From Ganoderma boninense (taxonomy: Eukaryota; Basidiomycota; Agaricomycetes; Polyporales; Polyporaceae): a stretch of 64,000 nt of DNA. Positions 12,630-24,025 of the stretch are shown piece after piece (positions within the stretch are counted from its first letter, which is position 1; each line of letters starts with the position of its first letter). The notes under the pieces were generated by a model. The model saw only the letters and a list, made by a program, of their open reading frames with translations. It was not told the DNA's origin and ran no database searches. Location: assembly GCA_002900995.3 (NCBI GenBank), contig CM035308.1:1054001-1118000 (forward strand). Reading direction: 5' to 3'. Position numbers and translations under genes: made by a program.

Positions 12630-12807
12630 GTGCTATTCGCAATGAATCCTCGCAGTAGCTTTCGCTCTATGTACTGCACTCTTGTAGGTGGTTCCCAGAT
12701 ATCATAATATATATCCAAACAATCTACGTATTACATACCCATTACATCTACGAACTCTAGGTTATAAGGAATACAGCTAAGCACAACATGGTCTCCGAGG
12801 GTATACC

Positions 12808-14827
12808 TCAGGCCTTGCACTTGAGCTCCGCGCCGGTGACCATCTTGATCGTCGCGCCGAGACACCATCCGAGCTCTGTGCCGTCGATCTGCTTACCGAG
12901 CTCTACCTCACGGTCTCCGCTGAATTCGTACCCAAGCCGAAGGAGCGCATGCATGAACGTCAGGTCGAGACACCACTCAGGGCGGCCCTCGAGCTCTGTC
13001 ATGAGGTCCTTGTCCGATCCCCAGTGTTCCTTCCACGCCGTAGGGCCTTCGCAGACAGTCTTCGCGAGGTCCGCAAAGGTGGAGATGTGGATGGGCTTCT
13101 TGGGTGGGTTGATCTTCGCGGCGAGGAAGGGATTGAGGCGGTCGTAGAAGTAAGACAAGAGAAGAATCTTGCCATGCGGGAAGGTTTCGAGGAGGGAAGG
13201 CTGGTAGACACCGTTGAACGAGCAAGGCTTGACGTTGCAGACGCTAATCCATGCACATTAAGCACGCAGATAGAGAGGGCATGAAAACGGCGACGTACGC
13301 ATCCTTCGCCATGACCAGCTCCACGATCCGGTTGCAGGACTCGTAGTTGCCAATGTCCTCGCCCTTCATCGTCACATTGAACTTCTCGCCCATCCGCCCG
13401 TCGTCGATCTCCACCACCTTCTCCGTCCCCTTCGCCACGCACGGGCTCGCAACGACCGCGTCCTTGCCGTGGCTGGCGCCGCGCAGGCTGCCCATGAACT
13501 CGACGAGGCGATGTACGTTCTGCCGCGCGACCATGAGCCCGTAGCCGAGGTACGAGTGCTGGTACAGCACGCGCGTCGCGCCGTCGTACTTGAGCTCGTA
13601 CTTGTGCTCGCCCTCCTCGAGCGACGAGTCCGGCTTCGCCATGTCGAACGTCGGCTGGAACACGATCTGCGTCGACGCCCCGCCCAGGTCGAGCACCGCG
13701 TACGGCTGCGCCTTCCTGTCCTTGCTGTCCTTCGAGAGCGTCTTGAGGAGGTAGTTCGCCGTGAGCCACGCGTACACGCCCTCGTCCCGGCCCTCCATGA
13801 TCTCGACCGCGTTCTCGCCGTGCAGACTGAATGGATAGCGCTCCTCGAGCCGCCGCCGCACCGCCGTGAGGATGTCCGCCGCCTCCTGCGTCCCCAGCCG
13901 CCTGAGCCCCGCCGTCGCCTTCACCTCGATCGGCGTGCACTTGCGCAGGGACTCGGGCACGACGCGGAGCGCCTCTGCGAGAAGCTCGTCGAGGCTCTCC
14001 GCGGCGGCAGTGGGGTCGCCGCGGTAGCTCGAGAGTCCGGGCTGGCGCTGCTTGAACACCTCGTACTCGTACGCGGGCGAGGGGCCGCAGTTGTTGAACT
14101 TGTAGATGTGAATGCGCGAGCCCGTCGAGCCCGCGTCGATCATGAGGGCGAACTGCACGAGCGGGACGCCGTCCTTGTACGGCTTCGTGCAGTAGTGCGT
14201 CTTGGTCAGGTCGCCATCGCTCGCCGGGTCCGTCGGGCGTGTTGAAGGCGTCGCCAAGACGTCGTCGTCGTGTGGCTGTTGTGTCGGGCCAGGTGCGGGG
14301 GGAAGCATGACTTCGTCAGCTGGCCGTCCGTCCGGCTTCATGATAGCTGCGTCATGTCATTCTTCCTCAGTATTCCATAGGACGTGGGGAACGCGGTGGA
14401 TGCGGATGAAGATAAACATGCACATCGGCGACTCACAGGGCATGTAGTCATCCAAATCCTCCTTGCGCGGCCCAAAGAAGTACACCAAACCAATCAAGAC
14501 CGCCGCCCCAATCGCAAACTTCTTCCACGCAAACCGTCGCACACTGTTCCTGCTGGGGCCCATGCCGCCCTCGAGCCGCTCGTAGTTACTGCTCCGTGGT
14601 GAGAACATGCTGCTTTTTGTTGACCTTCGTCGAGTCGTCTTGCCAGATGGAAGTCCTCCTGAGCCGTCGCCAATGCTCACGGACGAAGAGAGGGGAGTGG
14701 GCTGTGGTGCCAATGTCGTCGAGGCAGAGGAAGAAGAAACGAGAGGCGTGTTCAACGAAGGCGTAGAGTTGGTGCTGTCGTGGTCGTCTAGAATCAAAGA
14801 AGGTGGGGTGCCGTTGCGCAGCCGCAT
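12808..14827 (-). CDS. GDA1: Golgi guanosine/nucleoside diphosphatase, GDA1/CD39 family
   Basis: Hydrolyses GDP/UDP released by glycosyltransferases in the Golgi lumen so that nucleotide-sugar antiporters can run. Exons 14437-14827, 13299-14346 and 12808-13243 (624 residues). A type II membrane protein: S/T/P-rich cytosolic tail, then a helix FAIGAAVLIGLVYFF at about residues 104-118. The luminal part carries the apyrase-conserved regions: DAGSTGSRIHIYKF (ACR1), KATAGLRRLG (ACR2), EGRDEGVYAWLTANYLL (ACR3) and AVLDLGGASTQIVF (ACR4), then the cysteine-containing C-terminal half. The start at 14827 is a choice; the frame stays open to 15013, so a longer cytosolic tail is possible. A 90-nt intron sits just after the membrane anchor. 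Confidence 0.92.
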
Positions 14828-15357
14828 GCGAGCGAGACTTCGCCGGAGGAGATGGCTGGGCACACTGCCCCTTCTCCATCTGGCTGTCGTCTCCAGCTGC
14901 TCTTTTATTCCATTCAATGCCTTCCACGCCGCGGCCAGGTGTCGATGCAAAGGCTTACGTAGCAGACACGTTGGTAATCTCACGCACGCACTCGGCATTC
15001 GAATATACAACATTCACATTCATTGCACTACTTCAACGATTGGAATCATTCGAGACAAACGGGGGACGATGGAAGTGAATGGGAGTCGGTACTATACCCC
15101 GACTGAACATTAGCGATGGTGTTTTGCGTTTATATGGACAGCGATGGGAGCATGGGGGAAGGGGGGTTGTACGACGCTACTCCAAGTGCAAGTGGATGGG
15201 GAATGGGGGAAATGAGAAGGGAGTAGCGAAGGCCACGAAAAAAATGCTGTGGCATCGATTCAGAGATATGAGGAGGAAATAGATAGGAAAAACATAACAC
15301 ATAAGGTATCCTCAGACGATGTCAAGAGAGTGAGAGAGATGAGAGCGAAGTCAGCGT
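14828..15357. other. GDA1 upstream / bZIP downstream region
   Basis: The minus-strand frame of GDA1 stays open to 15013, so part may be coding or leader. The remainder (15014-15357) is purine-rich on the plus strand and probably holds the GDA1 promoter and the 3' flank of the bZIP gene. Confidence 0.4.
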
Positions 15358-16995
15358 TCAGGTAGTATCGAACGACGGCACCTCGTGTCCGTGGCTCTCA
15401 AGCAATGCCCGGAAGAGCATCGCCCGCTGCTTCCACATCTCCTTCTCTTCCTTCTCCCGCTCGACCGACGCCTCCAGGTCGCGCTGGTACTCGAGCTTGC
15501 GCTTCCGGCTCCGGCGCGCTGCGAGAGTGTTCTGACGACGCTTCGCCTCGATGGCGTCCACTTCACCGACGTTGAGGGAGGCGTCATCCTCGAGCTCGTC
15601 CTCCTCCCCAAATGCCTGAGACCGAGAACGCTTCTTCTTCAGCCATGCGGTTGGGACCTCCTTGCGCGACGTCGCCGACGGCGTAACGTACTTGCGTGGC
15701 TGAATAGGGGCGTCGAGAGGCACAAGGGCGTCGGGAGTGATGTTCCTACGTGTTCCCGTAGGCAGGGACTTCCGCACACGACGCGCAGGTGTGCCGGGAG
15801 TTTGCAAGGCCCCAGGATGGGGCGAGGGATGAAGCGATGTGGGGTCGAGTGCGGGTGTTGACGGCGAAGGCATGGTGTAGAGGTCCTCGAAACCTGGCGG
15901 ACCGATGCCCTTCATGGAGTCGAGCATGTCATAGCGACCACCGAACAACATTCCCTCACCGCCCATGTCGGGGAAGGTGTCGTCATCGTAGATCGCGGGG
16001 CTCGTGAGCAGGTCGGCTGAGATGTCAGCGGACCCCAGGGCAGGCGTGGTGAGGAAATCCTCAAACGGCGAGTCGTCCATCGGAGACGTGAGGAACTCCG
16101 AATAGGGCGATGGGGGGATCGTGGAGCCTACACACCGGATGTGAGTCCTCTTGTCGCACCGTTCGTCGCCATCGCACATACCTTGGATCACGTCCATGAT
16201 CGCCTGGACGCTTTCGTCCATATTCGACGTCGACTCGGAGACAGAGGGGGTCTCCTCTGGGTTTTGCGAGAGCATGTTCATGTAGTTAGCCAACAGAGAG
16301 TGGAATTCTGGTGGTGGTGCTGGTTGTGGTGGAAGAGGCGCTGAAAAAGGAGCTGCCGGAGATGCAAACTTGGATGTTCGAGGCACTGGGGGGAGCGATT
16401 GGGGGATTCCATGATGAGCAGCCAAAGCCGAGGTCGATGTGAAGACCGGGTGGGATGTCCGAGGACGGTGAGTAGAGTGGTTTAGCGAGACATTTTGAGG
16501 AGAGTAAGTGCTTGAAGGTAGGAAACCATCAAGTCGGGCAGGATGCGAGGAACCATGGCTGGTGGGACGGTCCGTGCGGTCGTGTGAAGACGACGCGTTT
16601 AGAGAGTAAGGGAAACCATTTTCGCGTAGATGGTGTGGTGGTTGCGGAAAGTGGTGGGGATACAAGGCGGGAGTTGGGGTGGGGTGAATGGGAAGGTTGT
16701 CAGCCGACAAACCCGCTAATGAAGGGAGGAGTCTGGAAGGAGATGCCGGCGCAATCAGTGGTGTGTTCGCAACGGTTGGGTCATGGCCGTATGGATCCGC
16801 CGAGGGAGCGAGAAGAGGGGTACGGGTATACTGGAGAAGAGAGGGAGAATATGATGGTCCGGACGCTGCGCTTGGCGACGCGCCTGGCTCGGAAACTAGC
16901 CACTTCTGCGTCATGTGGTGCATGTTGCGCAGGGGAGAGGATGAAGATGACTCTGCCGACTCGTTGAGGGACGGGACGGACGAGGTCATATGCAT
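15358..16995 (-). CDS. bZIP transcription factor, Gcn4/Cpc1-type
   Basis: Likely activator of amino-acid-biosynthesis genes under starvation. Exons 16182-16995 and 15358-16127 (527 residues). The C-terminal basic region has the Gcn4 signature RRQNTLAARRSRKRKLEYQR (N-x7-R), followed by a short zipper (DLEASVEREKEEKEMWKQRA, then LFRALL). The middle is an acidic activation region with three [FL]LT[ST]P motifs and a run rich in D, E, F and M. The 54-nt intron 16128-16181 (GTATGT...GTGTAG) keeps frame and has no stop, so unspliced mRNA would also be translated. The open frame extends upstream to 17079, but only from a GTG that is itself part of a GTGAGT donor. The first ATG of a good context is at 16995, and a 60-nt leader intron (17020-17079) is likely. 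Assignment to the Gcn4/Cpc1 group rests on the basic region. Confidence 0.87.
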   Translation of the reverse strand: MHMTSSVPSLNESAESSSSSPLRNMHHMTQKWLVSEPGASPSAASGPSYSPSLLQYTRTPLLAPSADPYGHDPTVANTPLIAPASPSRLLPSLAGLSADNLPIHPTPTPALYPHHFPQPPHHLRENGFPYSLNASSSHDRTDRPTSHGSSHPARLDGFLPSSTYSPQNVSLNHSTHRPRTSHPVFTSTSALAAHHGIPQSLPPVPRTSKFASPAAPFSAPLPPQPAPPPEFHSLLANYMNMLSQNPEETPSVSESTSNMDESVQAIMDVIQGMCDGDERCDKRTHIRCVGSTIPPSPYSEFLTSPMDDSPFEDFLTTPALGSADISADLLTSPAIYDDDTFPDMGGEGMLFGGRYDMLDSMKGIGPPGFEDLYTMPSPSTPALDPTSLHPSPHPGALQTPGTPARRVRKSLPTGTRRNITPDALVPLDAPIQPRKYVTPSATSRKEVPTAWLKKKRSRSQAFGEEDELEDDASLNVGEVDAIEAKRRQNTLAARRSRKRKLEYQRDLEASVEREKEEKEMWKQRAMLFRALLESHGHEVPSFDTT

Positions 16996-17520
16996 TGCGC
17001 GGTTGACTCGCGGGAAATGCTTAACAACTGGCAGCGGAAATACGGCGAGACCGACGGACTGAGAGGCAGGAGTACTCACGGAACGCTCAGAGGGTGTCTG
17101 AGTCAGGGCTGTGGTGCTCGACAGTGCTGGAGACTGTGCGAGGAGTGGTTGTGGGGGTGGAGGTGAGGGGATGGACGAAGGCGATAATCTGACTCGAAGA
17201 GGTTTTTAACGTTTTCATTCCACCGCATTTCAGACTCAGAGACGCCCATATTCCCCCTTGGGCTGTGCCTGGCTTCGCGGCCCATGTGCTCCCCGCAACT
17301 CGAATTTCCCCTCTCCTCGTCCTCCGCAGTCCGCAAACACAGAGCAGACACGTCCGCACACGTCTGCCCTGCACACAAGCCCCTTCTCTTGCACCGAACC
17401 CTCCTCGAACGTCGTAGAAAGCCCTGCGCGCGCAGTCCACAGTCGCCGAGAGTGCACGCGGCGACTTGTCCCTCGCGGCATCTCGCTGCGGCTCCGAGCG
17501 CAGAGTCAGAGTCATGTCCA
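16996..17520 (-). promoter_or_regulatory. bZIP gene leader/promoter with Gcn4-type sites
   Basis: A perfect palindromic-type TGAGTCA lies at 17099-17105. Half-site cores TGACTC or GAGTCA lie at 17004-17009, 17190-17195, 17503-17508 and 17509-17514. A leader intron with GTGAGT donor at 17079 and acceptor ending at 17020 is inferred. ATGs in the leader could form upstream ORFs, as in GCN4/cpc-1 mRNAs; which of them are transcribed is unknown. Confidence 0.45.
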
Positions 17521-19866
17521 GCTCCAGTTCCGATCCCGAAAGTTGCGATTTCGTGCACAAAAGGCAGGTTACACCCACGTACGTATCCGCCTCCCAAGGA
17601 CGCCCGGGGGCAGTGAGCACAGCCCCCAATTCATTGTCCCAATGTCCGTCTCTCGTCGGCCACGCCTCCAACGGCCGCCCGCGCCCGCGCCCTCCCCATC
17701 ACGCTCAATCCCCGCCCCATTCCCATAACTAGCCATGCCGCCGCCCCCCGCCCCACGCCGCCCAGGCGGGCGTGCCTTTACCCGATGTCCCGCCTGTCGT
17801 CGGTCTCTATATCAGCTGCCATCGATCGCGCCGATTGTCCAATTTGGCCCCCGACGGCTTTCCGTCCTACCCCGCCCCGTCCGCAAGAACGTTCTCGATG
17901 GCGGCCGACCTTCGCCGCGCCTCCAAGACAGGACAGCAGACCGCCCCCAGGCACGCAATCCCAGAAGGCTTTCCCCCGACCGCACACACTGCCCAAAGCT
18001 GCCCAATGCCCTCTGCCCCACGCTTTCTGGCGGCCCGACGCCGCTGATGGGGTGCAATGGCCTTGTCTCGTTGTTGGTTGTCTGGTGCCGCTCGCTTGTG
18101 TCTGCGAACCACGATAGACCACGATCGCCCCGACGTCGGAGCGCTGGACCACCAGAGCACTGCCACCCGAAGCCTCATGACTTGCTGGTCGCGGCGAAAG
18201 CATCAACGGCCAACCGTCCACGTCGCCAGTCGCCAGTACGATAAGCCCCGCATCTGTTCGATCATCCTTCCGCTGGGAAAGAGGCATGCTTGCTCATCAT
18301 TTCCGGCCACGGCGCTGACCAACTGCCCCAAGCTTCGGACCCAGAGCGCGACGGTGACTCGAGCCGCAAAGACAGCCCAATCGTCGTCGAGGATGCAGAA
18401 CGTGGTGGAGGCATGAATTCGTGGTGAATTTCAATATCGTCCTCAACCACCACCCCTAGCTCCCTAGAGCGAAGGCCGCTGGGAAAATCAGAGGACCTGA
18501 GTCGACAGAAAGGGGCTTCTGAACACCGATGAGAAAAGGCGACATGAATAGCGCGATGCTGCCGCCAGGAGTGCGACTGTCGTAGGTTCACGACGCCGAA
18601 CAGCGCCGAACACTGTTTGCCTCGGACGCCAACACAGCCCAGGCCGTGACGGGACGACGCGTCCACATCTCTAATGAGCCTTGTCACTGTCAGCACCCAG
18701 CGCGTCGCGATCACTCACCAACGAGCTCCAGTTCAATTGACACCCTTCCACTTCCACCGACATTGCATCCGCACCGAAGCGGCACTGAGCCTAGCGAGAG
18801 CGCCGACCGTTCACAATGACAATCCACCGCCTCCTCTTCGCCGCCCTCCGCCTCATTGCACCTGCACTGGCATCCTTTACCGCCCCGCCGCCATCGGCGA
18901 CATCTGTCAAGAACACAAGAGCGGACTTCAACTCACCAGCAGCGCCCACCACCAATCGCCGAACTTCTGAGTTCAATCTGAGCTCCGAACCACCGCCATC
19001 TTCGCGTCCACCTCCAAATCGCCGCCTCTCCGACCCAGCGAGCGCCTGCTGCAGCCGTCACGGCGGTCACATCCTCGCACGACGCCTCCGGCGCGCCCCG
19101 CGCCATCGCTGGTGCACCCTGACAGCCCCACCAGACGCCCCGATGAAAACCGAATTGCACAAAACCGCGGACAGGATCGAGTGGCACCAGAGAAGACAGG
19201 CTAGAGAGGGAGAGACTCGCGGAAGCAGTCAGTTGGGGGAGGAAGGAAGCCGCAAGCCACGCGGTTTTCTGTCTTTTATGCAGGCGCGGCTCGAGTCAGC
19301 AGCCTCCCCACCCCCACGCATCACCTTGAGTCATGCACGTGCACCCCACCCTTCACCCAATTACAATTCCATGCATGTGGCCGCTTCACAGTGCAGTGAG
19401 TCGTTCGGCACGAGGCTCTGGAACGCACTGTGCGGGCCCGTGTTACGGCTTGCTACGGCAGGCAGCCAGGTTGGGAACGGGAGATACATGTTTGGAAGTC
19501 ACCAGTCGGCCCTTCCTGTGGAGCCGGTGGTTAGTGATGTTGCGTCGGGACCGACGACAGTCTTGTCCTCTCGGCAGCCAGTGTAGACATGTACGGTAGA
19601 GCTGGATCTCCCGAGCACATAACACTGCAATGACCCAGACAGCAGTTCGAAGCGTATCGTAGGAGAACTAACGAGCAAATATACGTTGTGGACCTATAAC
19701 TATCCAAGCAAAGATCGACATAAGATACAGTAAACAGGACACAGGTATACCAAGAGTGATATCAGCACCCAGCACCATTTCGCACCCACCCGCGCGTCCG
19801 ACGCCTGTCCAAGGTTTGGAGAGACCGAAAGAAAGCCACCGAACTGCACACAACCCCCATCCCACA
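17521..19866. other. Long GC-rich intergenic region, no supportable gene
   Basis: About 2.3 kb between the bZIP leader and the 3' end of the RhoGAP gene. Long open frames exist on both strands at the same places (for example 17735-18244 plus and 17778-18287 minus), which is the pattern of GC-rich noncoding DNA. One plus-strand frame starts at 18816 with a signal-peptide-like segment, but the rest has no protein character. Confidence 0.45.
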
Positions 19867-22457
19867 CTAACTCGCCGCCGCACTGCCATGCCCGTTCCCG
19901 TTCTGCAGCTGAGACGGCAGCGGGGGCATCGGCGGCGCGTCCGGCGCACTGAAGAACCCCTCAGCAGTGATGCTGATCGCCTGCACCCCGGACCCCGCGC
20001 TCTTCCCGCGCACAGTCCCCGAGCTCCCGCGCCCGACCGCGATCGAGCCCTTGCGCGACGGGTTGCCCCGCTCGATCGAGATCGTCGACCGCGCCTTGTT
20101 CACCGTCGCGTACGCACTCGGGGGCCCTCCCCCCGCACCGAACGTCGTGTGTGTGGAGCGCGCCGCGACGTCCTTCGAGCGCGTCGAGCGATGCTGCGGG
20201 CGGAACGCGTTCGACCCCGCAGACCCAGAACCGGAGGAACCCCCGACGGAGAAGCGGCTCGGTGGGCCGAGGGGCATGACGAGCATCGCGTCGTCGATGT
20301 CGTCGTCGTCCAGGAGTGCGCTGTCGCGGTTGTTGAGTGACGAGCTCGTGGGCGAGTTCAGCTCGTCGAACGGGTCACGAGGTGGGCGGAACAACTCCTG
20401 CTCCTCGCCGTGTACCGAGGTCGGAGAGGTGGCTTCGCTGCGGTCGAGCACCTCATCGAAGACCTCGTAGTATCGTTGGATGCAGAGCTTGATGATCATC
20501 CCGAGCGTGGCCTTGCCCTCGGGTGGCGCGGGTGCGGAAGACAGCGACGCAGCCTGCGCGGCGGCCGCGAGGTTGGTGCTTGAAGCCGCCCGCGCGGCAT
20601 CGAAGAGTGTAGGCGCGTTTGGGACGGAGCACATCATCACATCGCGCACTGGATTAGAGCTCGAGACGAGATTGGGGCTGATCACCACTGTGAGGTTGTG
20701 AGCGTCCATCCGGTTAGATGCTGACCGGAGCTGCACCTCGTGTAAGAGATCTATTAGGGATACAGTTAGTCCCGGGAAAGGCGTTGATACCAAATGCATG
20801 GCCTACGGAGAACGTTGCTGAGGAGGATGTAAACACATGGCGGCAGCTCAGGCAGCAAGGTTTCCCGGATGTACAGAATAGCTGACATGTCGTTGGCGTC
20901 GTCCGTAGGTATAGGGCATTTCCGGATGATCGGATAGAGCCTCTCAGGAAAGACGGGCTCCGGGAGGTCGTGCAGGTACTTCTTTAGAAGCACGGCGGCC
21001 AAGTGCGGGTCGCCGAACGTCTCCAGCGACACGACGTGCCCTTCCCATGAGCGTGGTGAGTGTCCCGCGCAAATATGAAATGGTACCATCGGAGTGAACA
21101 CACCTCGGTCATACGCCTGCGCAGCTTGCTTAAGGAGCACGGAGTTTGGTGATCGGCGGAACAGGCCCTCATCGCGCAAACCTAATACTGCGTCAGCATG
21201 GAAGTGGAAGACAGCTAAGACGCGCATGCGGTCTGTTTCTGACCTGTGGATCGGAGGTACTGTATACAGTCCCTGACTACGCGTGGGAGGCCTCCTTTCT
21301 CGCCGTCGAATCCCATGAGCTCCTCGAGAGGCACGCCAAACAGGTCGGAGCGAGTAAGGGCGGGTAGATTAATTTGTCTCTCATGCTTGAGATTCTCTCT
21401 GAGCGAAAGATAACGGTTGAGCGCGGGTATGGGGATGAGACCTGGATAGCGCTTACTGGTATACTGCCGGGGGTATATCGATTTGTGTGAGAGGAACGTG
21501 GTATGCCAGTTCAGAAAGGGTATTGATATAAGTTATCTTGCGGAAGAATTTGGGGCTACTCGAATGAGCAGCCAATCAAACAGGTTGAGAACGAACATAC
21601 CTGATGATGGCCCCGGCCAAGGAGAATAACACTGAAGAAATTGTTACACGGTTTGAACTGGCTTAGGTAGAAGGGGTTGCGTACTCTTCGTGAAGAAATT
21701 GGAATGCACGACATACTGAGACTACAATCAGACGGATGCGACAACGACAGCAGTAATATGTTACGTACCAGACGCTTCAAGTTCTTACGGTACTTTCGAC
21801 TGAGACTGCGGTACGCCTTCCATACCCAGTTCCAGCCTGGTGAATTTCGGTTCCCAGCAGCAAGGAACACGACGGTGTAGTCGGACTCAACTATATGCCG
21901 AATTGAAGCAATGGTAGTATTTGTGGAGGATATGGGACGCACCATAGAGGTCTAAATACGATAGGATACGGCTGCAATTGGGTCACGACGGGTGACCTGC
22001 CAGAATAAAATGGGACTCACACTAGCAGCAAGTCATATGAAACCTCCCTTGGGTCTGGCATGGCAGAGGCGCACATAACGATCCTGAACGGATGAGTTTG
22101 AACATCTTCAAAGTAGCTCAAAATCATGATACATACATGGGTCGTGTTCTCGGAGCATAATCGTCAACCGGCGTGGGTGGAATGAAGACGTGGAAGCACT
22201 CACTCGTAGTCGACGCCCGCTTGGAATATCAACCTATTCATGACTTCCTGAATTCTCTCCTGCCCATAATACTGTGCTGATTGGATCTCCGGCGCAATAG
22301 ACGAGGATTTGCCGAAGGGCTGCTTGAAGAAGGATTTGCGTTTGCTTGTTATGGGAGATTCCGGGGGGATATCAAAAGAGTTGGAGCGAGATGGAGAGTT
22401 GATGTTGGCAGACAGCGCAGCCAGTCGCTGTTTGAGCGTGAGGGGGTTGGGAGGCAT
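19867..22457 (-). CDS. RhoGAP protein with N-terminal BCH/CRAL-TRIO-like domain
   Basis: GTPase-activating protein for Rho-family GTPases with a Sec14-like lipid or partner-binding module, the layout of p50RhoGAP and yeast Ecm25-type proteins. Eleven minus-strand exons: 22204-22457, 22021-22116, 21943-21971, 21769-21890, 21685-21715, 21601-21631, 21457-21555, 21244-21398, 21104-21181, 20807-21040, 19867-20750 (670 residues). BCH-like part, about residues 80-220: VMCASAMPDPREVSYDLLL, YTVVFLAAGNRNSPGWNW, YRSLSRKYRKNLKRL, MLFSLAGAIISPKFFRK. RhoGAP part, about 245-420: FGVPLEEL, then the arginine-finger loop LRDEGLFRRSPNS, DPHLAAVLLKKYLHDLPEP and NRMDAHNLTVVISPNL. The C-terminal 250 residues are S/G/P-rich and disordered. 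Several exons are only 29-31 nt and were placed by protein continuity; introns are 45-87 nt. Confidence 0.9.
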
Positions 22458-23206
22458 GTCGAGTTAGAGGGTGTGTGGTGTAGCGTAAAGCTTGAGGTAT
22501 AAATATGTCGAGCCCAGAGTGTTAGTCGTCCCAAGCAAGTGGGGATGGAGGAAGCAACGCGATGGGATGCCTAGTAGCAGCTGATCCACTGAGCCGTTGG
22601 GTAACCAAGAAAGAGAGTACGGTATGTTCAGCGAGCAAAGATGGCTCCCGGATAGCGGAAGAGCTGGGCAGGGGACACAGGAGGAGAAACGAGCAGCCAC
22701 AAGGGGTCGGTGGCGGAGACCAGGCACGGAAGACGAGGGTGATCCGTGACGCAGCGAGGCCCCGTGTGACAGCCTGTGACGTGCGCGCCTGAGGATCACG
22801 GGGATCGCCGCGGGGATGAGCGAAGCTTGTTCAACTTCTTTCGCCGGCGAGTCGAGGCCAATTCCTGCCAGGTTGCCCCAATTCATCCTGTGCGACCCCG
22901 AACATCATCTCATACTTCGCATAGCCCCTTATCTCTGTGACTCATTTGTCTCGGCCCAATCCGCCCTAAGCCCTATCGGCCGAATCAATCGTCTCTGACG
23001 ACGAACTTGACGCCTCACGAGGGTTTGCTTAAAAGGCCCACGACCCATACTGACCACGACAGAGAACCTATCCACTGTAGCTCCTGAAGTTTCGTCGTGA
23101 AGAAGGTATGCCCAATTTGAACCACGCATCACCTTAATAACTAGATTATTAATGTCATCGCTCATCGTCTGACGTATCCTTAACCACACAGAATAATCCC
23201 TGCGCC
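22458..23206. promoter_or_regulatory. Divergent promoter region of RhoGAP and methyltransferase genes
   Basis: 749 bp between divergent starts. A possible leader intron for the methyltransferase (GGTATG donor near 23107, acceptor ending ACACAG near 23190) lies just before its ATG. No gene is recognised. Confidence 0.4.
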
Positions 23207-24025
23207 ATGTCTCAAGAGTCAGGCCACGTATACACCCACGGCCACCACGAGTCTGTCCTTCGCTCGCACAGCTGGCGTACCGCTCAGAACTCAGCCGCTT
23301 ATCTCCTTCCCTACCTCAAGCCTAACATGACCATCCTCGACGTCGGCTGTGGTCCCGGCACCATCTCCACCGACCTCGCCAAAACCTACGTCCCCGAAGG
23401 GCATGTCACTGGCCTCGATGTGCCAGACATCATGGACAAGGCCCGCGCACACGCCGTTTCCGAGGGCGTGACCAACATCACCTTCACTCCCGGCGACGCC
23501 CTCCGTCTCCCCTTCCCCGACGCCAGCTTCGACGTCGTCCATGCCCACCAGGTCCTCCAGCACGTCGCAGACCCCGTCCGAATGCTGCGCGAGATGCGCC
23601 GCGTCGCTAAGCCGGGTGGCATCATCGCGACCCGCGAGAACGATATGTCCGCGATGGTCTGGTATCCGGAGATCGAGGGCATGAAGGAATGGCTTCAGGG
23701 TTACCTGCAGGTAGCCCGTGCCAACGGCGGTGAGCCTGACGCCGGCCGCCGCCTCCACGTGTGGGCGAAGGAGGCCGGGTTCTCTGCTGAGAGCCTGACC
23801 TTGTCCGTTGGGACCTGGTGCTTCTACACCCCGGAGGAGCGGGCGTGGTGGGGCGGCTTGTGGGCGGATCGCTCGCTGTCGTCAAACTTTGCGTCTACGG
23901 CGCTCAGTAAAGGCATTTATACCCAGGAAGGCCTCCAGGAGCTAGCGGAGATTTGGCGCCGGTGGGCTGCCGATGAGAACGGCTGGTGTACTCTCATCCA
24001 CGGCGAGCTGATCGCTAGAGTCTGA
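23207..24025 (+). CDS. Class I SAM-dependent methyltransferase (UbiE/Methyltransf_11 type)
   Basis: Single-exon gene, 272 residues. The Rossmann-like SAM-binding loop ILDVGCGPGTIS (about residues 44-55), the acidic end of strand 2 (GLDVPDIM), GDALRLPFPDASFDVVHAHQ and LREMRRVAKPGGIIATREND follow the class I order. The C-terminal third is rich in Trp and likely shapes the substrate site. The family methylates small molecules such as quinones, sterols or secondary metabolites; the substrate cannot be read from the sequence. The start at 23207 gives the normal ~40 residues before motif I. It lies beside the P450/F-box cluster, so a role in the same metabolism is possible but unproven. Confidence 0.9.
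   Translation: MSQESGHVYTHGHHESVLRSHSWRTAQNSAAYLLPYLKPNMTILDVGCGPGTISTDLAKTYVPEGHVTGLDVPDIMDKARAHAVSEGVTNITFTPGDALRLPFPDASFDVVHAHQVLQHVADPVRMLREMRRVAKPGGIIATRENDMSAMVWYPEIEGMKEWLQGYLQVARANGGEPDAGRRLHVWAKEAGFSAESLTLSVGTWCFYTPEERAWWGGLWADRSLSSNFASTALSKGIYTQEGLQELAEIWRRWAADENGWCTLIHGELIARV

Noticed and set aside
16996..17079. Longer bZIP N-terminus starting at 17079
   Set aside because: The start would be a GTG that belongs to a GTGAGT donor; the downstream ATG and a leader intron explain it better.
18816..19586. 256-codon plus-strand ORF with a signal-peptide-like start
   Set aside because: After the first 20 residues the sequence is low-information, P/R/S-rich and overlaps open frames on the other strand; no splice structure or family.
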